Source: Arthrobacter sp. SLBN-100 (lineage in GTDB: Bacteria; Actinomycetota; Actinomycetes; Actinomycetales; Micrococcaceae). Taken from it: 64,000 nt of DNA. Below, piece by piece: positions 50,455-58,462 of the stretch. The notes under the pieces are model-generated. The model was not told the DNA's origin. It was given only the letters and a program-made list of their open reading frames with translations, and did not search any database. The DNA lies in contig NZ_VFMY01000002.1 of the NCBI RefSeq assembly GCF_006715305.1, positions 62,001-126,000 on the forward strand. Direction: 5' to 3'. Within the stretch, counting starts at the first letter, position 1. Every line of letters starts with the position of its first letter. Position numbers and translations under genes: made by a program.

Positions 50455-51750
50455 TTATTTTTTGAAGCCGTAGCCGTCGTTGGCGGCAATGTTGGCGTCG
50501 ATTTCCTGGACCGCCTGATCCAGGGTCTTCTGTACGTCGGCACCGGCGAAGATGTCGCCGACGGCCTTATTGAAGATGTTGTCAATGACCGTGAAGGCGG
50601 GCGTCGCAGGACGGATCTCCGAATGTTCCGCTTCGAGCTTGGCGAGGTTTTCCAAGCGACCGCCCGCGGCGTAGTCCTTGGTCTTCGCTGCTGCCTCGGC
50701 TGATGCCGGGATGACGTTCTGCGTGGTGCTGATCTTGGCGATGTTCTCAGTGGTGAGGGAGTCCTGCAGGAATGCCTCCACGCCCTTTTTTTGCTCTGGC
50801 GTGCAGGAGGACGAAGCGCCATAGCCGAAGCTGCCCGCTCCAACCTTGATGCCATTTCCGAAGTCCGGCGGCGGCAGGAAGACCACATCATCGCCGTATT
50901 TGTCGATGCTGTCCTGTGCGGCCCAGTTGCCGTCCCATTGAAGGGGAACTGCGCCCTGGGCGAAGAGGGAACCGTCAGCTGCGTCAGGATTAGTCAGGCC
51001 GTCAGCCCGAAGGCCCTGGAGCCATTTGCCGAATTTTACAGCTTCCGGTCCGTTGAGCTTGTCCTTTGCCGAGAGGTGTGTGCTGCGGTCGATCAGGTCG
51101 CCTCCGAAGCTCCACAAGTACGGGGACAGTGCATAGGAAGCGCCGCTGCCCGTCGGGTTTCCCACGGAGAACGGGTACTTGAACCCGTCCTTGCCCTTTA
51201 GTGTCTCGAGTACGGCGTTGAATTCCTCGCCGGTCCACGGCTTGTCCACGGTGGGGATGCGGATGCCGTTCTTCTCCAGGACAGACTTCCTGGCAAATAT
51301 GGACAGCCCTGCATCCCAGTAGCCTGCGGAATAGATCTTGTCCCGGTACGTGCCTTTGGCGCCGGGAATGAGCTGGTCCGTCACGCTGGAGGGCAAATCC
51401 AGAGGCTGCAGGTACTGGGCCCAAGCCCAGTTCGGTGCAACAGGAGCGTCAACGGCGAGCATGCAGGGCAGCTGCCCCGCCGCTGCGGCTCCCTGAACCG
51501 ATGTTGCGTAGGAATCGAACGGGTAGGTCTTGTAGGTGAAGGAATACTGGGGGTTTTTCTCGGTGAACTCATCAATCATGCGCTGCATGTTTTCGACTTC
51601 GACCTTGGGGGAGCCAGCTTGCGGGGTCCAGAGAGCGATCTCTGTCTTGGCTTCTCCGCCTCCCTGTGGCTGGCCGCTGGTGCACGCGGCCATCAAAGGC
51701 GCGGCAAGAGCTGCAGTGATGCAGACTGCCGCCCAACGTGGATACCTCAT
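50455..51750 (-). CDS. ABC importer sugar-binding lipoprotein
   Basis: A 431-residue family-1 solute-binding protein. Signal peptide with lipobox APLMAAC (Cys23). TEIALWTPQAGSPKVEVENMQRMIDEF and further two-lobe features mark it as a sugar binder. ATG 51750 follows AAGGAAAGGATCAACA. Likely ligand: fructo-oligosaccharides or sucrose, judged by the neighbours. First gene of the operon binding protein - permease - permease - GH13. Confidence 0.9.
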   Translation of the reverse strand: MRYPRWAAVCITAALAAPLMAACTSGQPQGGGEAKTEIALWTPQAGSPKVEVENMQRMIDEFTEKNPQYSFTYKTYPFDSYATSVQGAAAAGQLPCMLAVDAPVAPNWAWAQYLQPLDLPSSVTDQLIPGAKGTYRDKIYSAGYWDAGLSIFARKSVLEKNGIRIPTVDKPWTGEEFNAVLETLKGKDGFKYPFSVGNPTGSGASYALSPYLWSFGGDLIDRSTHLSAKDKLNGPEAVKFGKWLQGLRADGLTNPDAADGSLFAQGAVPLQWDGNWAAQDSIDKYGDDVVFLPPPDFGNGIKVGAGSFGYGASSSCTPEQKKGVEAFLQDSLTTENIAKISTTQNVIPASAEAAAKTKDYAAGGRLENLAKLEAEHSEIRPATPAFTVIDNIFNKAVGDIFAGADVQKTLDQAVQEIDANIAANDGYGFKK

Positions 51751-51939
51751 TGTTGATCCTTTCCTTCGCGTCGGCGCGAAGTGTTCGAACTGGTGACGGC
51801 GTTCCCTGAAAAGGAAGGACGGCTGCAATCCCGGGCGGGAAGCATGTCAGTCCTGGCAGCTGGAAATCAGGTAGGCAAAGCCGCGCCTACAGCGTGCTTT
51901 CGCCCGTCCCTGGAAGAAGCCACTACTTCCGCTGGAAAA

Positions 51940-51984
51940 AAAGTACGCCCTTAATGACGTGAAGTCAATCACTCCTTGCAAGAA
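51940..51984 (-). promoter_or_regulatory. Importer promoter with TTGCAAG operator
   Basis: Minus strand: -35 TTGACT (51963-51968), -10 TACTTT (51940-51945), spacing 17. TCCTTGCAAGAA lies at 51973-51984, again 4 bp from the -35, and TGACGTGAAGTCA overlaps the -35. Same arrangement as at the levansucrase promoter. The rest of 51985-52285 contains nothing I can support. Confidence 0.65.
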
Positions 51985-52285
51985 ACGCGCGTGCGGCCTG
52001 CAAAATAGAGGCAGCCCTCGAAGCGGGCATGATGATTCCTCAAAGGCGAACATTTGGGATGGCCTTCAGAGTCTGAACTTGAAGGGGAACTTAGCCTCTA
52101 AGGAGTCAGATCACCACGAAGACGGGTGCCTTTCTTGCCCCGCTCCGGGGAGGGTTGGCACATTGGGCAGGACGTAGATTTATGCAGATGCGACCTGGGC
52201 GCGCTCAAGGGCGTGGCGATAGAGTTGACGCGGCACTGCCGCACGAGGAAGCGATTAGGCGATGCCCCAGGCGCGACGATTGGAG

Positions 52286-53287
52286 TTAGGAAAGTGCTGG
52301 CCCGGTACTGCTGCGCACGACAAGCTCCGGTTCGAAAAAGATCTCCCCGGCACGGTTCCCGCGCCCGGCGATCTGGGAAATGAGCAGGCCGACAGCTGCC
52401 TTGCTCAGCGCCTCCACGGGCTGACGAACAGTTGTCATTGGGGGATCCACCAGAGGCATCATGGTGGAGTCGTCGTAACCAATAACGGAAATGTCCTCCG
52501 GTACCCTAAGCCCCATTCTCCGGGCTGCTTTGACTGCCCCTAAAGCCATGACGTCACTGGCACATACGATGCCGGTTACACCCGACCCAATCAGGTGTGC
52601 GGCAGCCGATGAACCGCCTTCCAGGGTGTAGATCGACTGATCCACAACCCCTTCAACTCCTTTGATCCCGGCAACACAGTCATTGAAGGCGGCTACCTTG
52701 CGGGCGCCCGGGACGTGATCCTGATCTGAAATTGCCAGGCCGATTTTGCGATGACCCAGGTCCACGAGGTGTCGGACTGCCAGCTCCACTGCCTGGACGT
52801 CGTCGGTGGAAACACACGAAAGTTCCAGGTCGGGTGCAAGGCCGTCCACGGCCACGACCGGCAACTTTCGGTCCAGTAGTAATTGGTAGTGGCCATGGTC
52901 GTAATGGCCTACTGCATGCAGGCAGCTTATGAAGATCATGCCCGCTACCTGCCTGCCAAGCATGGTCTGAACATACTCCGCTTCGGAAGGCCCCCCCGTT
53001 TCCGTCACACCAAAAAGGGGGGTATACCCCCTCTGGGTAAGGTGCCCGCCAATTGCCTCCGCAAAGGCCGGAAAAATGGGGTTTCCGAATTGAGGCATGA
53101 TGACACCGACCAGCCTTGCTTCTTGGGCCCGCAGTTGGGTAGGCCTCTCATACCCCAGGACATCAACGGCGGTAAGCACTGCGTCGCGAGTGGCCGTTGC
53201 CACTCCTTTGCGGTCGTTAAGCACCCGGCTAACGGTCGACTCGCTGAGTCCCGTGTACTCCGCAATTTCCTGAAGGCGCTTGTTCAC
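52286..53287 (-). CDS. LacI-family regulator of the fructan island
   Basis: A 333-residue regulator. HTH and hinge residues 1-55 (RLQEIAEYTGLSESTVSRVLNDRKGVATATRDAVLTAVDVLGYERP). Effector domain 60-330 with LVGVIMPQFGNPIFPAFAEAIGG, GIVCASDVMALGAVKAARRMGLRVPEDISVIGYDDS. It lies upstream of the binding-protein operon on the same strand. The TTCTTGCAAGAA sites in front of the importer and levansucrase are its most likely operators, with fructose, a fructo-oligosaccharide or a sugar phosphate as inducer. Confidence 0.9.
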   Translation of the reverse strand: MNKRLQEIAEYTGLSESTVSRVLNDRKGVATATRDAVLTAVDVLGYERPTQLRAQEARLVGVIMPQFGNPIFPAFAEAIGGHLTQRGYTPLFGVTETGGPSEAEYVQTMLGRQVAGMIFISCLHAVGHYDHGHYQLLLDRKLPVVAVDGLAPDLELSCVSTDDVQAVELAVRHLVDLGHRKIGLAISDQDHVPGARKVAAFNDCVAGIKGVEGVVDQSIYTLEGGSSAAAHLIGSGVTGIVCASDVMALGAVKAARRMGLRVPEDISVIGYDDSTMMPLVDPPMTTVRQPVEALSKAAVGLLISQIAGRGNRAGEIFFEPELVVRSSTGPALS

Positions 53288-53539
53288 ACTTGCAACTATA
53301 AGTCAGACCTTTACGGCTTCCTTCATGGCCGCTTCGGAAAACGGCAAGATTCTGCCGCAATTTCCCAAGAACTGCACGCCGATAGCGTATCTGATGATCA
53401 GTGTTTTATGAGTCGTGCGGGCCGCAGTGCAGCCATCGGCTGAGGCCCGTCTGATGGAGAGGGAAAGGAGGTTTTCACTTGTGGAGGAAGCGCCACCAAA
53501 TTACGCCAAGAGCAGCCCCTTCTGGAGCCACTCCCCTGT

Positions 53540-53571
53540 CCATTTTTGAACGCCGATAATGGACCTTCTGT
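53540..53571. repeat. Imperfect direct repeat, copy 1
   Basis: CCATTTTTGAACGCCGATAA followed by TGGACCTTCTGT (53540-53571). It matches the copy at 54647-54679 at about 26 of 32 positions. The two copies flank the resolvase remnant and the YceI gene in the same orientation, like ends or recombination sites of a lost element. Confidence 0.5.
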
Positions 53572-53624
53572 CAACCTGCTGCGGTTCCATACATGCATCC
53601 CGGCCTTGGCGGGAGGGGAGTGTT

Positions 53625-53740
53625 TTAGTCCAGCTTGGCGTGGCGCAGGTACTGGTAGACCGTCTCCCGGCTGATCCCGTAATCACAGGCAAGGACAGCT
53701 TTCGCACTACCGCTGCCGGCGCGCCGGACGACCTCGTCCG
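53625..53740 (-). pseudogene. C-terminal HTH remnant of a serine resolvase
   Basis: The frame ends RAGSGSAKAVLACDYGISRE and TVYQYLRHAKLD, the resolvase C-terminal helix-turn-helix (compare KAVLARDFGISRETVYQYLR). The catalytic domain is absent upstream; the open frame instead continues into unrelated sequence. A second remnant of this family, lying at 36.6-37.0 kb, keeps the N-terminal half. The stretch 53741-54055 has no supported gene. Confidence 0.65.
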
Positions 53741-54055
53741 CTGCTCCACCAGACCGAAGGTCGGGGAGGAATTCCTCAACCTCCATCGGCCGCCTCTGCC
53801 GCGCGCATTCATCCTTGACGTGCTTGAAACCGTTCCAGCAGCTGGCAGCGCTGCTTGGGGTCTGAGTCCATGGACCAGCGCCGCGAAGCCGCAGGGGTTC
53901 TCCGGAAAGGCGGCCAACGCATTTGGATGGGTCCTGGGGGCAGGCATGTTCGGGGGAGCCCCGCCTGGGTCGGTCTCTGGACAAAAAACCGCCGGTGAAG
54001 CAGTCTGGGGATTGGTCATCCTGACCGGTTTCCATACTGCTAAGGAGATGCAAAA

Positions 54056-54601
54056 GTGACTCTGCCACACGGAATAACGTCAGGGGTGTGGGTTCTGGAT
54101 ATGTCGCACAGTGAGGTTGCATTCACAGTCCGGCACGCAGGCATCAGCAAGGTACGGGGACGTTTCCTTGAAGCTTCCGCTGAGGCACGCATTGGGGAGT
54201 CCTTGGCTGACGCGTCCCTGCATGCCACGGTCAAAACTTCCAGTTTCGATTCCGGAGACGCTAACCGGGATGCGCACGTGAAGGGCCCGGACTTCTTTGA
54301 TGTGGAGAAATATCCGGAGATGACGTTCCGCGCCACATCCATAGAGGGCGAGGGCGAGGACTATACGCTCACCGGCGATCTCACCATTAAGGGAGTCACC
54401 AAACAGGTGGAACTGGAGGTGGAGTTCAGCGGTGTGGCCGTGGACCCCTTCGGCGCCACCCGAGCAGGCGCCTCCGCAGAAGCCGAGATCAGCCGCAAAG
54501 AATTCGGCCTGACGTGGAACGCAGTACTGGAAGCCGGCGGCGTGCTGGTCAGCGACAAGGTAAAGATCAATATCGAAGCGGCGCTGGTCAAGCAGTCCTG
54601 A
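54056..54601 (+). CDS. YceI-family lipid-binding protein
   Basis: A 181-residue YceI-like lipocalin-type barrel without a signal peptide. Starts GITSGVWVLDMSHSEVAFTVRHAGISKVRGRF, then ASLHATVKTSSFDSGDANRDAHVKGPDFFDVEKYPEMTFRATSI (the D-x-x-R-D-x-H-V-K-x-x-D-F-F-D signature) and LTIKGVTKQVELEVEFSG. GTG 54056 follows AAGGAGATGCAAAA. Members bind isoprenoid or other long lipids and are linked to stress. The only intact gene between resolvase and citrate-synthase scars. Confidence 0.9.
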   Translation: MTLPHGITSGVWVLDMSHSEVAFTVRHAGISKVRGRFLEASAEARIGESLADASLHATVKTSSFDSGDANRDAHVKGPDFFDVEKYPEMTFRATSIEGEGEDYTLTGDLTIKGVTKQVELEVEFSGVAVDPFGATRAGASAEAEISRKEFGLTWNAVLEAGGVLVSDKVKINIEAALVKQS

Positions 54602-54646
54602 CGCCCGCACTCGAAAATTCGCCCTTTTTGGCAGGCATTCCTCCAC

Positions 54647-54679
54647 CCATTTTGTAAACGCCGATACTGGAGATTCTGT
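54647..54679. repeat. Imperfect direct repeat, copy 2
   Basis: CCATTTTGTAAACGCCGATA followed by CTGGAGATTCTGT, matching 53540-53571. It lies 45 bp after the YceI stop. 54680-54990 has no supported gene. Confidence 0.5.
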
Positions 54680-54990
54680 TGGATTGGGCGGCGAGATTGA
54701 ACACTGTGCTCGGTGGGGGACTGCTACGTGCCTCGTATTTTTGCGGAGGTACTCGCGGAGGCCCGGGATGGCGAAGTCTAGGCAAGAATGTCAGCAGCAT
54801 CAAGCAGGTCCAGGTCAACGGTGACTGAACCTACATAGTGTAGGTCAGCGTGAGTGACGGTGGCCCGGTGAATTTTGGACTTGAACACTGTTCGATTCAT
54901 AGGAAGCTCCAGTAGGCGGACTTTGTGCCGGGCAGCCGGTCCCATCAGATCCGGCACGAACGCAGCCTCTGGCAGGAACTAGACCAAGTT

Positions 54991-55218
54991 CTAGTGGTCG
55001 TTCTCGGACGAGACCGGCCGGAAATGCGTGAAAACCTGATATCCGTCTTGACGGAAAATCATTTGTCTGAGTGAGTTTCCGGCCGCTGAAATCCATAGAA
55101 GCGAATCGTCGGGCATGACGGCCTCCACTGTTCCTTTCCGGACCAATTTCCCGCCTCTCCAGACTTCTACCCGTTGCCCGAGAGCACGTTGCCAATCTGG
55201 TTGCAGGTGAAGGTCCAT
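54991..55218 (-). CDS. Small orphan protein, homologue of the 37 kb gene
   Basis: A 75-residue protein (MDLHLQPDWQRALGQRVEVWR...) from ATG 55218, with AGGAGCAAACG before it. It shares the layout DW...G-x-R/E-x-EV, a central (P)DDSLLWI/SDQSVIRL and RQDGYQV/REDGWQV with the gene at 37050. Likely a small beta-barrel-type domain. Function unknown. Confidence 0.65.
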   Translation of the reverse strand: MDLHLQPDWQRALGQRVEVWRGGKLVRKGTVEAVMPDDSLLWISAAGNSLRQMIFRQDGYQVFTHFRPVSSENDH

Positions 55219-55285
55219 CGTTTGCTCCTATGTGCACTCGGATTAGATTTTTGAAGAGCTGCATGGGGTTGTTCGGCCTGCCGAC

Positions 55286-55345
55286 GGTGAGGTGTCACAT
55301 GCGTTGCGATAGTTGATGATCCGGGTGATCATCCGACACCTCACC
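55286..55345 (-). terminator. Double stem-loop after citrate-synthase remnant
   Basis: GGTGAGGTGTC (55286-55296) pairs with GACACCTCACC (55335-55345). Inside, GATGATC (55315-55321) pairs with GATCATC (55327-55333). It lies 6 bp after the remnant's stop codon and probably was its terminator. Confidence 0.7.
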
Positions 55346-55351
55346 GCTGGA

Positions 55352-55580
55352 TTAGCGGCAGTTGAACTGCCGGTTAGAGGGAGCGCTGGTCTGGGCCTTG
55401 TATGCGCTGAGCGGGCGGATGAGGGAGTTTGCTGCCGCCTGTTCCATGATGTGTGCGGTCCAGCCGGTGATGCGGCTGGCGACGAAGATCGGTGTGAAGG
55501 TTGGAGTGTCGAAGCCCATGAGATGGTAGGTGGGTCCGGCAGGGTAGCCGAGGTTGGGTTGGACGGGGGTCAGGGCAATC
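55352..55580 (-). pseudogene. C-terminal fragment of (2-methyl)citrate synthase
   Basis: The minus strand reads IALTPVQPNLGYPAGPTYHL then MGFDTPTFTPIFVASRITGW then TAHIMEQAAANSLIRPLSAY, the conserved C-terminus of citrate/2-methylcitrate synthase with the MGF, FVASRITGW and RPLSAY segments. The N-terminal 300 residues are gone. A true terminator-like stem follows. It is a remnant of a prpC- or gltA-like gene. 55581-55834 has no gene. Confidence 0.75.
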
Positions 55581-55834
55581 TACCGTCACCGCCCCCTGCC
55601 GTCTGGACAACAAGGCAGTCCGGACTCAAGGAAACGGCACCATGACAGGAGTGGCGCCGAGACTTGCATGGTTGGCAGGAAGAGACCTCCGGTAGTGATT
55701 TGGTGCCCTAGGTCGGGCCGCGAAGCGGTTCCAGTACTCGCCTACTGCGAACAAATGGGTGACGCTCTCGGGTAAGGTGATCCGCCAGCGGAATCGCTTG
55801 GTCAGGACGAGCGCAGGATGAACTGCGTCGCCGC

Positions 55835-56854
55835 TTAAGACACCTGGATGATGGTCTTTCCGAAATTGGTGCCCTTTAGCATGCCGACGAACACCTCGGG
55901 CGCCCGCTCGAGCCCTGCAGTGATGTCCTCCTTGTACTTCACCTTGCCCGAGGCCACCCAGTCGGTCATGTCAGCCAGGAAGCTGGCGAACATCGTGTCG
56001 ACGAACTCCGCTTGGAGGAACCCGCGCAGCAGCAGGCTTCGGGAAATGATGCTGCGCATTAGCTCCGCAGTCCGGTCCGGTCCTTCCGACAGCTCGGTTT
56101 TGTTCAGGTTCGCGGCCCGGCCGCAGACCGGAACCCGGGCAAAGTTGTTAAGCTGCGGCAGTACCGCATCCCATACAGCTCCCCCGACATTTTCGAAGTA
56201 GACGTCGATGCCCTCGGGCGCGGCCGCCGCCAACCTATCCCGCAAATTTGGCTCGCGATGGTCGAGGACCTCATCAAAGCCGAGTTCGCGCAGGTAGTCG
56301 ATTTTGCGTTGTCCGCCAGCGATTCCGATTGCCCGGGCGCCGTAAATCTTGGCGATTTGGCCAACGGCCGAACCCACTGGCCCCGTGGCGGCGGCAACGG
56401 CTACCGTCTCACCCGGCTGGGGCTTTCCGATCGCCAGCAGACCGGCATAGGCGGTGAACCCCGGCATGCCCAACACCCCGAGCGCCGTGGTGACGGGCGC
56501 GGCCGCAGGATCGAGCCTACGCAAATGTTCAGCCGACTCCACGCTGTACTCCTGCCAGCCGCCATAGGACAACACGATGTCACCTGCCGCGAACCCGTCC
56601 ACATTGGATTCAACCACTTCGGAGACCGTTCCGCCGACGATGACATCGCCGATCTTGAGCGGCTCCGCGTAGTATTTGGCCGCGCTCAGACGACCACGCA
56701 TGTAGGGATCCAAGGACAGGTACTTCGTACGCAACAACACCTGGCCTGTCTCCGGTGAGGCAACAGGGACCTCATCGTGCTGGAAGTTCTGCGCGACCGG
56801 TTCGCCGTGGGGGCGGGTTGCCAGGCGGATCCGCCGGTTCGTCAGCAAGCTCAT
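55835..56854 (-). CDS. NADP-dependent medium-chain oxidoreductase (CurA/PTGR type)
   Basis: A 339-residue zinc-independent MDR reductase. N-terminal MSLLTNRRIRLATRPHGEPVAQNFQ, then LSLDPYMRGRL (substrate domain), and the Rossmann motif AVAAATGPVGSAVGQIAKIYGARAIGIAGG. It would reduce alpha,beta-unsaturated ketones or acyl compounds with NADPH. ATG 56854 follows AAAGGAGATTTT. Last intact gene of the acyl-CoA/aromatic cluster on this strand. Confidence 0.88.
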   Translation of the reverse strand: MSLLTNRRIRLATRPHGEPVAQNFQHDEVPVASPETGQVLLRTKYLSLDPYMRGRLSAAKYYAEPLKIGDVIVGGTVSEVVESNVDGFAAGDIVLSYGGWQEYSVESAEHLRRLDPAAAPVTTALGVLGMPGFTAYAGLLAIGKPQPGETVAVAAATGPVGSAVGQIAKIYGARAIGIAGGQRKIDYLRELGFDEVLDHREPNLRDRLAAAAPEGIDVYFENVGGAVWDAVLPQLNNFARVPVCGRAANLNKTELSEGPDRTAELMRSIISRSLLLRGFLQAEFVDTMFASFLADMTDWVASGKVKYKEDITAGLERAPEVFVGMLKGTNFGKTIIQVS

Positions 56855-57200
56855 AAAATCTCCTTTGATTCTTGGGACAAACAATTCTGGCAGGGGCGGT
56901 GCAATCTCGGCCAGATTTTGTAGCCGCCTGCGTTGATTAGGTCCTTCTTCCTATCAGCCGCCCATAGCGAGCCCGTCTGGTCGTCCATGAGCCCGAAGTC
57001 GCCGGCGAAGACGTAGCCGATGCGCAGGGCGTGCGAGGACTCCTCGGGGGCGTACCTGTAGCCGGGTGGTACCGTAGGTCTTGCGATTGCGGTTTCACCG
57101 ATTTGACCAGAAGGCAGTTCTTCGACACTCTCTGTATCGACGATGCGCACGCTGGCATCATGAACGCCGTGTTTCGCCCATCGGGCGAGTTTTTGCGCGT
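56851..57200 (-). pseudogene. Remnant of AMP-forming acyl-CoA ligase
   Basis: Within an open frame, the region around 56905-57170 reads IVDTESVEELPSGQIGETAI then GYVFAGDFGLMDDQ and DRKKDLINAGGYKIWPR, the conserved A8-A10 portion of long-chain acyl-CoA synthetases (GDIG..D..G.....DRKKDMI...GYK..P). The rest of the ligase is absent and the C-terminal catalytic Lys region has been replaced. The frame continues into the next gene's upstream region. Clearly decayed. Confidence 0.75.
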
Positions 57201-57370
57201 AGGCGAGGCCGCCCTCGGCGTAGGCTTCCTGCCGGTGGTTTCGGCGTGCAGCCATCCGCTTGCCGAGCTGGGTCCGCCGGTGGAGATTTCCGAGCCCGTT
57301 CAGTGCTGCGAGGCTAACAGAACGTCCTCCGTCTACTGAGCGGCATGGCGGGACCGTCGTGGAGAAGTAG

Positions 57371-58462
57371 TCAGCCATGGAACCGCCCCTTGGCCGTGCC
57401 AAGGGAAGGGGACTTCGAAACATTGTCCATTGCCGAGTTCAGCAGTGCGGTGACCATGTCACCGACACCGGCGAAGCCTTCGCCCCTGGTTTCTCCCCGC
57501 AAGTGCCGCACGTGGATCTGCTCCAAAATGATGGCGAGTTTAAATTTTGCGAAGACCAGATACCAATCCATGCTATCTATCTGGAGGTTTCTGCGGTTGA
57601 TGTACCGGTTCGTGACCGCGTCGGAGGACATGAACCCTGGTGCCGCCATCAAGCCGTTAGTGATCGGGTTAAACGGCCTGTCAGGCTCGTCCCAGAACAT
57701 GATCAAAATGCCCAAGTCCGCCAGAGGGTCACCCAAAGTTGCCATCTCCCAGTCCAGCACCGCGGTGATGTGTGCGGGGTCTTCCTCGGAGACGATCAGG
57801 TTATCAAGCCGGTAGTCGCCGTGCACAATGGCGGGTTTCCCCCCTCGCGGCAGGTAGCTAGCCAGGGAATCTGCGATTGGTTGGATGTAGGCGAGCTCGC
57901 GTACCTTGATTTTGTGGTACTGGCGCACCCAGCGTTCAAGCTGGCGTTCGAGGTAGCCCTCAGGGTTGCCGAGAGTGTTCAGTCCTACTTGCGCAAAGTC
58001 CACTTCGTGCAGATCAGCGAGCACGTCCACCAGCGCCGCGCCCAGCCGCGCACGGGTTACCTCAGGAATCTGGCTGACGTCCTCCGGGGCGCGCAGTATG
58101 AGACCGGAAACTTCCTCCATCAGGTAGAAGGGGGCGCCGAGAACGTCACCATTTTCGCAAAGGGCGGCCATCCGAGGCACCGGAATATTAGTGTCTCCCA
58201 GCGCCAGCATTACTCGGTGCTCCCGGGTGACGTCGTGCGCGCCGGGTAGGATGTTTCCCAGCGGCGGACGGCGCAGGATCCATCGTGAGGTGCCGTCCGT
58301 TATTCGGTAAGTCAGGTTGGACTTGCCACCGCTGATCAGCGTGCCGTGCAGGACAGAATCCGGGCCCAGGATTCCGGTGCCGGCAAGGTAGGCCGCGAGG
58401 ACCTGGAGGTCGAGGCCATCGGGACTTGGCCCGGTGGGGTGAAGGTTGGCGGGCGTGCTCAT
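57371..58462 (-). CDS. Aminoglycoside-phosphotransferase-like kinase (ACAD10/11 type)
   Basis: A 363-residue phosphotransferase. YRITDGTSRWILRRPP is the nucleotide-binding N-lobe. Catalytic loop IVHGDYRLDNLIV and the metal site AVLDWEMATLGDPLADLG. Proteins of this group are encoded next to acyl-CoA dehydrogenases and may phosphorylate hydroxyacyl-CoA substrates for later elimination, as ACAD10/11 do in animals. Start ATG 58462 overlaps the dehydrogenase stop in an ATGA. Confidence 0.85.
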   Translation of the reverse strand: MSTPANLHPTGPSPDGLDLQVLAAYLAGTGILGPDSVLHGTLISGGKSNLTYRITDGTSRWILRRPPLGNILPGAHDVTREHRVMLALGDTNIPVPRMAALCENGDVLGAPFYLMEEVSGLILRAPEDVSQIPEVTRARLGAALVDVLADLHEVDFAQVGLNTLGNPEGYLERQLERWVRQYHKIKVRELAYIQPIADSLASYLPRGGKPAIVHGDYRLDNLIVSEEDPAHITAVLDWEMATLGDPLADLGILIMFWDEPDRPFNPITNGLMAAPGFMSSDAVTNRYINRRNLQIDSMDWYLVFAKFKLAIILEQIHVRHLRGETRGEGFAGVGDMVTALLNSAMDNVSKSPSLGTAKGRFHG

